From positions 1 to 6,282 of the forward strand of contig CALZFJ010000123.1 in the NCBI GenBank assembly GCA_945645715.1: 6,282 nt of DNA, in the 5' to 3' direction. Both the position numbers and the translations under genes were made by a program. Source of the stretch: an uncultured Prevotellaceae bacterium (GTDB lineage: Bacteria; Bacteroidota; Bacteroidia; Bacteroidales; Muribaculaceae). Below, piece by piece: positions 1 to 5,301 of this stretch. Within the stretch, counting starts at the first letter, position 1; each line of letters opens with the position of its first letter. The notes under the pieces are model-generated. The model saw nothing but the letters and a program-made list of their open reading frames with translations. It searched no databases and was not told where the DNA came from.

Positions 1-1854
1 GTAAAGGCGGTCGCACATGTCGTAGTCGGTAGATACGGTCTCGGGGTTATAGTTAATCATCACCGAGCGCCAGCCTTCGCGCTTCACCGTGAGCAGTGCA
101 TTCACGCTACACCAGTCAAACTCCACAGAGCTTCCAATGCGGTAAGCACCCGAGCCGAGCACCACTATCGAGCGGTGGTCGTGCAAGTAGGTCACATCAT
201 TCTCGCTGCCGTTGTAGGTGAGGTAGAGGTAGTTGGTCTGTGCCGGATATTCGGCTGCAAGTGTGTCAATTTGCTTCACCACCGGTGTGATACCCTTGCT
301 CTTGCGCAGGTTGCGTACTTGCAGATTAGCTTCGTGCGATGAGGTCATTTCGGTTTTCAGCACTGCGCGTGCAATCTGGAAGTCGCTAAAGCCCTGTTCC
401 TTAGCCTGGCGTAGCAAGTCGGCTGGAAGCTGTGCTATCTCGTTGTAGCTTTCAAGCTCTATGGCAGTGCTGGCAATGTTCTGAAGCTTTTGCAAGAACC
501 ACTTGTCAATCTTGGTCAGCTCATGTATTTTATCTACGGTATATCCGGCACGGAAGGCATTCTCAATGACGAAAATGCGCTTGTCGGTCGGTTCGCGCAG
601 AGCCTTGTCGATATCAGCAACGTTGAGTGCCTTGTTCTCGATAAAGCCGTGCATGCCCTGACCTATCATGCGCAGTCCCTTCTGTATTACCTCCTCAAAT
701 GTGCGGCCTATTGCCATCACCTCTCCCACCGATTTCATCGATGAACCAATCTCACGGTTCACGCCGTGGAATTTTCCAAGGTCCCAGCGCGGAATCTTGC
801 ACACTATGTAGTCGAGTGCCGGTTCGAAGAATGCCGAAGTCACCTTCGTAACCGAGTTCTTCAGGTCGAAGAGTCCGTAACCAAGTCCGAGCTTGGCTGC
901 AACGAACGCAAGCGGATAGCCTGTGGCTTTCGATGCCAGTGCCGAGCTTCGGCTGAGGCGTGCGTTCACCTCAATCACGCGGTAGTCCATCGACTTCGGG
1001 TCGTAGGCATACTGCACATTGCACTCTCCCACGATTCCTATGTGGCGAATTATCTTTATTGCGAGTTCGCGAAGCAAGTGGTAATCGTCGTTGCTGAGTG
1101 TCTGCGACGGAGCCACCACGATGCTCTCTCCGGTGTGGATTCCGAGCGGGTCGAAGTTCTCCATGTTGCACACGGTGATGCAGTTGTCGTAGCAGTCGCG
1201 CACCACTTCATATTCCACCTCTTTCCAGCCCTTGAGCGATTTCTCGATGAGCACCTGCGGTGAGAATGAGAGTGCTTTCTCAACAAGAGTGCGAAGCTCT
1301 TCCTCGTTGTCGCAGAATCCGCTGCCAAGTCCGCCAAGTGCGTATGCTGCACGCACAATCACGGGGTAACCCAGTGCGTCAGCTGCTGCAACTGCATCGG
1401 CTACGCTGCTCACAGCCTCGCTCTTGATGGTCTTCACATCTATTTCGTCGAGCTTGTTCACGAATAGCTCGCGGTCCTCAGTGTCCATGATGGCTTGCAC
1501 CGGAGTTCCGAGCACCTCTACGTCATATTTTTCAAGAACGCCGCTCTTGTGAAGCTCCACACCGCAGTTGAGCGCGGTCTGCCCACCGAATGCGAGCAAT
1601 ATGCCTTGCGGACGCTCCTTTGCAATAACTTTCTCTACAAAATATGGTGTCACCGGAAGGAAGTAAATCTTGTCGGCTATACCTTCCGAGGTCTGTACGG
1701 TTGCAATGTTAGGGTTGATGAGGATAGTCTCAATCGACTCCTCTTTGAGTGCCTTCAGCGCCTGCGATCCCGAATAATCAAACTCGCCTGCCTCACCTAT
1801 CTTCAAAGCTCCTGAGCCAAGCAACAATACTTTCTTAATATTCTCCTTCTTCAT
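1..1854 (-). CDS. carB: Carbamoyl phosphate synthetase large subunit, N-terminal 618 codons (partial)
   Basis: The large subunit makes carbamoyl phosphate in the cytoplasm from bicarbonate, two ATP and ammonia channelled from CarA, feeding pyrimidine and arginine synthesis. I translated the minus strand from the ATG at 1854-1852; it stays open for 618 codons and leaves the window at its C-terminal side. The family is about 1,070 residues, so roughly 40% is missing. Visible parts are the first pre-ATP-grasp domain (SGALKIGEAGEFDYSGSQA, residues 14-32; FGGQTALNCGVEL, 89-101), the first ATP-grasp carboxyphosphate domain (R168, ALGGLGSGF at 172-180, KGWKEVEYEVVRD at 208-220, GIHTGES at 238-244, Q281, E295 and N297 in IEVNARLSRSSALASKATG), the oligomerisation region (about 400-555), and the start of the second half (SSVEFDWC at 575-582, NYNPETVSTDYDMCDRLY at 601-618). 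The start is 17 bases after the carA stop and is preceded by an A-rich stretch with no Shine-Dalgarno. Family assignment is essentially certain. Confidence 0.97.
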   Translation of the reverse strand, partial: MKKENIKKVLLLGSGALKIGEAGEFDYSGSQALKALKEESIETILINPNIATVQTSEGIADKIYFLPVTPYFVEKVIAKERPQGILLAFGGQTALNCGVELHKSGVLEKYDVEVLGTPVQAIMDTEDRELFVNKLDEIDVKTIKSEAVSSVADAVAAADALGYPVIVRAAYALGGLGSGFCDNEEELRTLVEKALSFSPQVLIEKSLKGWKEVEYEVVRDCYDNCITVCNMENFDPLGIHTGESIVVAPSQTLSNDDYHLLRELAIKIIRHIGIVGECNVQYAYDPKSMDYRVIEVNARLSRSSALASKATGYPLAFVAAKLGLGYGLFDLKNSVTKVTSAFFEPALDYIVCKIPRWDLGKFHGVNREIGSSMKSVGEVMAIGRTFEEVIQKGLRMIGQGMHGFIENKALNVADIDKALREPTDKRIFVIENAFRAGYTVDKIHELTKIDKWFLQKLQNIASTAIELESYNEIAQLPADLLRQAKEQGFSDFQIARAVLKTEMTSSHEANLQVRNLRKSKGITPVVKQIDTLAAEYPAQTNYLYLTYNGSENDVTYLHDHRSIVVLGSGAYRIGSSVEFDWCSVNALLTVKREGWRSVMINYNPETVSTDYDMCDRLY

Positions 1855-1871
1855 AATCTTTTCGCTGCGCT

Positions 1872-2942
1872 TTACAATAACTCTATAAACTTGTCAAAAA
1901 TAAACTCTGTGTCGGTAGGTCCGCTGCACGCTTCGGGGTGGAACTGCGCCGAGAAGAATGGCTTCGTCTTGTGTCGTATGCCCTCGTTGGTGCCATCGTT
2001 CATATTGATAAAGAGCGGTTCCCAGTCCTCTCCAAGTGTGCGGTTATCCACTGCAAATCCGTGGTTCTGTGATGTGATGAAGCAGCGGTTGCCACCCACC
2101 TCACGCACAGGCTGGTTATGGCTGCGATGTCCGTATTTCAGCTTATACACGCTTGCTCCGGCAGCCTTCGAGAGCAACTGGTTGCCCATGCATATACCGC
2201 ATATAGGCTTGTTGCCTTCTATCGCCTTGCGCAGGTTCACCACTGTCTCCTCGGCAAAGTCGGGATTTCCCGGTCCGTTTGATATAAACAGTCCGTCATA
2301 GTCGATTGTGCTGAAGTCGTAGTTCCAGGGCACGCGAACCACTTTCACTCCGCGATTAACCAAGCAGCGTATGATATTGAATTTCACTCCGCAATCCACA
2401 AGCACCACGGTCTTTTCGCCTTCGCCATATTCCATCACTTCCTTGCAGCTTGTCTTTGCAACAAGATTCTCGATGTTAGGGTCCTTGAAGTCGATGGCGC
2501 CACAGCCTTCAATCACTATCTTGCCAAGCATCGAGCCGTGCTCGCGTAGTCGCTTGGTGAGTGCTCGGGTGTCGATTCCGCACACGCCCACCACTTGCTC
2601 CTCCTTCAGCCAGTCACTAAGGCTGCGGTCGGCTTGCCAGTGGCTATAATCCCACGAGTAGTCTTGGCACAAGATTGCCTCACAATGGATCTTCTCACTT
2701 TCGAAATGCTCGCACATCTTTGCATCGCCATTTCTCGGTGGAACGCCATAGTTTCCAATGATGGGATAGGTTGTTACTAAGATTTGTCCGGAATAAGACG
2801 GGTCGGTGAGACTCTCGGGATAGCCGGTCATGGCAGTGCTGAACACTACCTCGCCGGCACATGGCTTTTCGTAGCCAAACGACCGTCCTTCAAATATGGT
2901 GCCGTCCTCAAGTATAAGGGTGGCTTTTCTTGTTTGTCGCAT
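1872..2942 (-). CDS. carA: Carbamoyl phosphate synthetase small (glutaminase) subunit
   Basis: CarA hydrolyses glutamine and passes ammonia to CarB. The 356-residue protein has the usual length and is complete. Residues 1-135 form the CarA-specific N-terminal domain (LEDGTIFEGRSFGYE near 11-25; AMTGYPESLTDPSYSGQI, 37-54; GVCGIDTRALTKRLREHG, 119-136). Residues about 178-356 form a class I glutamine amidotransferase domain: SNGPGNP (221-227), the nucleophile elbow GICMGNQ with catalytic Cys251, and the partner His335 and Glu337 in FHPE. All triad residues are present, so the enzyme should be active. The GHRSHNQPV and TSQNHGFAVD stretches (271-279, 290-299) look more like the animal CAD enzyme than Escherichia coli CarA. 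The chosen ATG fits the family N-terminus. It is first in the carA-carB operon, 17 bases before carB, and divergent from lrgA. The upstream region has a phylum-type promoter and an inverted repeat abutting the ATG. Confidence 0.98.
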   Translation of the reverse strand: MRQTRKATLILEDGTIFEGRSFGYEKPCAGEVVFSTAMTGYPESLTDPSYSGQILVTTYPIIGNYGVPPRNGDAKMCEHFESEKIHCEAILCQDYSWDYSHWQADRSLSDWLKEEQVVGVCGIDTRALTKRLREHGSMLGKIVIEGCGAIDFKDPNIENLVAKTSCKEVMEYGEGEKTVVLVDCGVKFNIIRCLVNRGVKVVRVPWNYDFSTIDYDGLFISNGPGNPDFAEETVVNLRKAIEGNKPICGICMGNQLLSKAAGASVYKLKYGHRSHNQPVREVGGNRCFITSQNHGFAVDNRTLGEDWEPLFINMNDGTNEGIRHKTKPFFSAQFHPEACSGPTDTEFIFDKFIELL

Positions 2943-2996
2943 ACGATAGAGGGTTATTTTTGATTCAAATTTTGGCTTTTCAACAAGTTCTATCGT
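2943..2996 (-). promoter_or_regulatory. Inverted repeat in the carA leader abutting the start codon
   Basis: A perfect 8-bp inverted repeat, ACGATAGA (2943-2950) and TCTATCGT (2989-2996), encloses 38 bases. In the carA mRNA the first arm would lie a few bases from the predicted 5' end and the second arm ends directly before the AUG. If it folds, the stem would close almost the whole leader into one loop and mask the initiation site. It may alternatively be a DNA operator, since it also lies just downstream of the predicted transcription start. The repeat itself is seen directly; any regulatory role is inference. Confidence 0.4.
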
Positions 2997-3006
2997 GAAA
3001 ACCGTG

Positions 3007-3038
3007 CAAAGTTAACCAAATTTCCCCATATCCGCAAC
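3007..3038 (-). promoter_or_regulatory. Predicted carAB promoter (Bacteroidota type)
   Basis: On the minus strand a perfect -7 element TAACTTTG (3014 down to 3007) lies 20 bases after GTTG (3038-3035), a three-of-four match to the -33 consensus TTTG. The spacing equals that of the lrgA promoter on the other strand. Transcription would begin near 3001, giving a leader of about 58 bases before the carA ATG. Confidence 0.65.
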
Positions 3039-3130
3039 ATTTCTGCCCCCAACTTCTCATCTCCGCGTTCTTTTCCTTCTTCATTCTTCGGCTCGTTGCC
3101 TCAATCCACCATGGTTCACCTCATTTTTTG

Positions 3131-3162
3131 TTTGGCTATTTCACACAAAGTGCGTAACTTTG
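3131..3162 (+). promoter_or_regulatory. Predicted lrgAB promoter (Bacteroidota type)
   Basis: A consensus -33 TTTG (3131-3134) and a consensus -7 TAACTTTG (3155-3162) are separated by exactly 20 bases. Transcription would begin near 3167-3169, leaving an A/U-rich leader of about 45 bases. The -7 element is extended by CAC, making the 11-mer TAACTTTGCAC that also occurs at the carA promoter. Confidence 0.75.
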
Positions 3163-3212
3163 CACCCCAGAAAAGATATTGTTTTTAGATTTAATTATTT
3201 TTAATTTGTATT

Positions 3213-3551
3213 ATGGTTCTGCAATGCGCAATCATCTTCGGGTGCCTCGCTCTCGGAGAATTATTAGTGTGGCTCACCGGCATCAAGCTTCCGTCGAGCA
3301 TTATCGGAATGTTGATTCTCGCCTTTCTGCTTCAAGTTAAGGCTGTAAAGCTCCGCCAGGTTGAAGGCATGGCTAATTTCCTTGTGAAAAATTTCGGATT
3401 CTTCTTTGTCCCTGCAGCAGTGTCGTTGATGCTCTATTTCGACATCATTCGTGCACAATGGCTGCCAATATTGGTTGCCTCGGCTGTAAGCACTGTGGTA
3501 GTATTGGTCGTTACCGGCTGGATTCACCAAATCTCGCGAAAATTCTTTTAA
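3213..3551 (+). CDS. lrgA: CidA/LrgA-family membrane protein
   Basis: This is a 112-residue, very hydrophobic protein of the CidA/LrgA family, slightly short for the family. About four membrane segments are visible, near residues 4-22, 27-43, 58-78 and 84-104. The family signature is the GELLVWLTGIKLPSSIIGMLILAFLL stretch (15-40), with the conserved P..I.GM core, then NFGFFFVPAAVSLM (60-73). LrgA proteins act in the inner membrane together with LrgB. Relatives were first described as antiholin-like regulators of murein hydrolases in Staphylococcus; related pairs in Bacillus import pyruvate. Which role applies here cannot be read from the sequence. The ATG follows an A/U-rich leader without a Shine-Dalgarno, and starting here leaves the first membrane segment intact. 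It is the first gene of a lrgA-lrgB unit, 34 bases before lrgB. No LytSR-type regulator gene lies beside it in this window. Confidence 0.92.
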   Translation: MVLQCAIIFGCLALGELLVWLTGIKLPSSIIGMLILAFLLQVKAVKLRQVEGMANFLVKNFGFFFVPAAVSLMLYFDIIRAQWLPILVASAVSTVVVLVVTGWIHQISRKFF

Positions 3552-3585
3552 CTCTCCCTTCGTTCAAACACACTCCCTAATAATT

Positions 3586-4275
3586 ATGGAATTTCTCAGT
3601 AACACATATTTCATGCTTGCCCTCACTTTTGCCGTGTATGCAGCAAGCCAGATTCTCCAGTCGCGCACCGGCTGGTCGTTTCTCAATCCAATTCTAATTT
3701 CGGCAATAATCATTATCGCCTATCTGAAAGTAAACGACATCGACATCGACAATTATAACGAGAGCGGACGTTACATCGAGTTCTGGCTGAAGCCGGCAAT
3801 TGTTGCTCTCGGCGTGCCGCTCTACAAGCAGCTTTCCACCATTCGCAAACAGCTTCTGCCTCTCCTTATTTCAGAACTTGCAGGCTGCGTTGTCGGCATC
3901 ATTTCGGTAGTGCTCATCGCCAGATTTCTTGGCGCTACGCAAGAGGTGATTTTGTCTCTTGCTGCCAAGTCAGTAACCACTCCCATTGCTATGGAAGTGA
4001 CTAAAACCGTCGGTGGAATACCATCACTCACGGCTGCCGTAGTGATTTGTGTAGGAATCTTTGGAGGATTGGCCGGATTCCGCGTGATGCGTATGTCACA
4101 TATAGGCAGCCCTATAGCGCAAGGGCTTTCTCTCGGAACTGCCGCCCATGCCCTGGGCACATCGCGTGCCATGGACGTTAGCGACAAGTATGGAGCCTTC
4201 GCCAGCCTTGGTCTCACCATTAATGGTATCTTCACGGCTCTCCTCACTCCCACAGTCCTCTCGCTCATCGATTAA
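3586..4275 (+). CDS. lrgB: LrgB/CidB-family membrane protein
   Basis: This 229-residue polytopic membrane protein matches the LrgB family in length and signatures. LKPAIVALGVPLYKQ lies at 68-82, AAKSVTTPIAMEVTKTVGGIPSLTA at 126-150, and GLSLGTAAHALGTSRAMDVSDKYGAFASLGLTINGI at 180-215. Hydrophobic stretches near 7-22, 33-47, 92-114, 145-165 and 203-226 suggest five or more membrane helices. It is the partner of LrgA. The same two domains are fused in the plant plastid glycolate/glycerate transporter PLGG1, and the Bacillus pair facilitates pyruvate uptake, so small organic-acid transport is as plausible as a cell-lysis role. Translation starts after a C/T-rich 34-base gap with no Shine-Dalgarno, so it most likely shares the lrgA transcript. 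The stop codon overlaps a short hairpin. The family call is very secure; the substrate is unknown. Confidence 0.96.
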   Translation: MEFLSNTYFMLALTFAVYAASQILQSRTGWSFLNPILISAIIIIAYLKVNDIDIDNYNESGRYIEFWLKPAIVALGVPLYKQLSTIRKQLLPLLISELAGCVVGIISVVLIARFLGATQEVILSLAAKSVTTPIAMEVTKTVGGIPSLTAAVVICVGIFGGLAGFRVMRMSHIGSPIAQGLSLGTAAHALGTSRAMDVSDKYGAFASLGLTINGIFTALLTPTVLSLID

Positions 4276-4290
4276 TGGCATTTTGCCATT
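4274..4290 (+). terminator. Short hairpin at the end of lrgB, possible weak terminator
   Basis: AATGGCA (4274-4280) and TGCCATT (4284-4290) form a perfect 7-bp stem around a TTT loop. Its first two bases are the last two of the lrgB stop codon. There is no immediate U-tract; a run of six T begins only at 4302. It may stabilise or process the lrgAB mRNA end rather than terminate efficiently. A separate promoter for the next gene follows, consistent with a unit boundary here. Confidence 0.4.
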
Positions 4291-4336
4291 GCCAAAGCTG
4301 ATTTTTTGCCCTTGTCGAGCATTTTTATGGATTTTT

Positions 4337-4369
4337 TATGCGGTTTTCCGCGAAAAATATGTAATTTTG
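4337..4369 (+). promoter_or_regulatory. Predicted marC promoter with a dyad in the spacer
   Basis: The -7 element TAATTTTG (4362-4369) matches TAnnTTTG. The best -33 candidate is TATG (4337-4340), a weak match to TTTG at 21-base spacing. Transcription would begin near 4375, about 42 bases before the marC ATG. The spacer contains GCGG-TTTT-CCGC (4340-4351), a perfect short dyad that could be an operator. It supports transcription of marC independently of lrgAB. Confidence 0.5.
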
Positions 4370-4416
4370 CAACAAGTATAAGAAACCCTCATTTTTTAGC
4401 GAAAGAAAAAAATACT

Positions 4417-5007
4417 ATGTTATCTCAATTCGACCTCCAAGCGTGTGCCAGCGCATTTATCGTGCTTTTTGCTGTAATCGACATAATCGGTTCAATTCCA
4501 ATCATCATTCAGCTAAAGGAGAACGGACGAACCGTCGATGCCACTAAGGCTTCGCTCATTTCCTTCGCACTGATGCTGCTGTTTTTCTACGCCGGCGACG
4601 TGGTGCTGAAGCTTTTCAGCGTCGATATCACCTCATTTGCCGCAGCAGGCTCAATTATTATATTCTTCTTCGCACTCGAAATGATTCTTGATGTGGAGAT
4701 TTTCAAGAACCAGGGACCAATCAAGTCGGCCACACTCGTGCCGCTCGTCTTCCCCCTACTCGCCGGAGCCGGAACCTTCACCACCCTGCTCTCACTCAAA
4801 GCCGAATATGCCGATGTGAATATCCTTATCGCCCTCATACTCAACATGGTGTGGGTTTATTTCGTAATCAAGATGACACACCGCATTGAGAAAATGCTCG
4901 GACAAGGCGGAATCTACCTCATTCGCAAGTTCTTCGGCATCATTCTTCTTGCCATCTCAGTGCGTCTTTTCACCGCCAACGTCTCCCAGCTTATCGGCCA
5001 GCTCTAA
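4417..5007 (+). CDS. MarC-family integral membrane protein
   Basis: This is a 196-residue membrane protein of the MarC family (formerly UPF0056). About six hydrophobic segments are visible, near residues 8-30, 45-60, 71-92, 105-125, 134-152 and 170-190. Family signatures are VIDIIGSIPI (20-29, in place of the more usual DPIGNIP), VPLVFPLLAGAGTFTTLLSL (108-127) and IRKFFGIILLAISVRLF (169-185). MarC proteins sit in the inner membrane. The early link to multiple antibiotic resistance in Escherichia coli has not held up and no substrate is established. The frame is open from an upstream ATG at 4306, but that extension would span the predicted promoter and encodes no family sequence, so I chose the ATG at 4417, which follows an A-rich stretch (GAAAGAAAAAAATACT). 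It lies 141 bases after lrgB on the same strand, probably with its own promoter. There is no evident Shine-Dalgarno. Confidence 0.9.
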   Translation: MLSQFDLQACASAFIVLFAVIDIIGSIPIIIQLKENGRTVDATKASLISFALMLLFFYAGDVVLKLFSVDITSFAAAGSIIIFFFALEMILDVEIFKNQGPIKSATLVPLVFPLLAGAGTFTTLLSLKAEYADVNILIALILNMVWVYFVIKMTHRIEKMLGQGGIYLIRKFFGIILLAISVRLFTANVSQLIGQL

Positions 5008-5036
5008 CACCACCTCCGGCAGAGAAAGGCAAGCGT

Positions 5037-5050
5037 GAACTGACGAGTTC
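5037..5050 (+). terminator. Possible weak marC terminator hairpin
   Basis: GAACT (5037-5041) and AGTTC (5046-5050) form a 5-bp stem around GACG, followed by CATTTTCG. It starts 30 bases after the marC stop. The stem is short and the T-run has only four bases, so this is a tentative call. Confidence 0.25.
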
Positions 5051-5146
5051 CATTTTCGCCGGCAAATCTTTCGTTCCGATTTTGGATAATGTTGACCATC
5101 ACTATACCAATGAAGGAAACAAAGAATCCTATATAATTCCACTATT

Positions 5147-5178
5147 CACAGTTTTTGATCTTAAATAAAAGAACTGTG
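5147..5178. repeat. Ten-pair hairpin in the convergent region
   Basis: CACAGTT (5147-5153) is the exact reverse complement of AACTGTG (5172-5178). Continuing inward there is one T-G wobble and two further A-T pairs, leaving a loop of 12 bases. Neither strand has a T-run directly after the stem, so it is not a typical intrinsic terminator. It is the longest inverted repeat in this gap and may still act as an mRNA-end structure for either gene. Confidence 0.45.
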
Positions 5179-5223
5179 ACATTACCTCAACGCTTTATGT
5201 AAAGACACTCCATTCTTCCAAAA

Positions 5224-5242
5224 GGTAACATCAAAAGTTACC
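5224..5242 (-). terminator. Possible terminator of the AAA/nuclease-fold gene
   Basis: GGTAAC (5224-5229) and GTTACC (5237-5242) form a perfect 6-bp stem with a 7-base loop. Read on the minus strand the stem is followed by TTTTGG, a short T-run, about 60 bases after the stop codon at 5302. The minus-strand orientation fits a weak intrinsic terminator better than the plus, where no T-run follows. Confidence 0.4.
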
Positions 5243-5301
5243 ATTCCACATCACCAAATTTCAATTTTTAGTCCATTTGTGGGAAATCCGCTGTCTCATG
5301 A

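Larger units (their letters stand above)
5008..5301. other. Gene-free convergent intergenic region
   Basis: This is 294 bases between the converging marC and AAA/nuclease-fold genes. I found no coding frame with recognisable similarity on either strand and no good phylum-type promoter. The right two-thirds is visibly AT-richer than the flanking genes. It holds three inverted repeats, listed separately (5037-5050, 5147-5178 and 5224-5242), which fits a transcription-termination zone. Confidence 0.7.

Noticed and set aside
249..255. Asn in place of His after the catalytic Cys of CarA (GICMGNQ) as a sign of altered chemistry, encoded near 2183-2195
   Set aside because: The position is variable in class I amidotransferases and is not part of the Cys-His-Glu triad, which is intact. 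The coordinates given here are CarA residues.
233..1815. Several plus-strand open frames of 71-165 codons opposite carB
   Set aside because: They are antisense shadows of the carB frame, have no recognisable family features, and carB similarity is continuous through them.
1891..2780. Plus-strand open frames of 61-136 codons opposite carA
   Set aside because: They are antisense to an intact, clearly conserved carA and show no domain or promoter of their own.
3111..3188. A 25-codon open frame upstream of lrgA starting at 3111
   Set aside because: Both promoter elements for lrgA lie inside it, so it would not be on the lrgA transcript, and it resembles nothing known.
3822..4281. Minus-strand open frames of 61 and 148 codons opposite lrgB
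   Set aside because: They lie antisense to a strongly conserved lrgB and show no family features.
4306..4416. N-terminal extension of marC from the ATG at 4306
   Set aside because: The added 37 residues have no MarC family similarity and would overlap the predicted -7 element at 4362-4369; the ATG at 4417 fits the family length.
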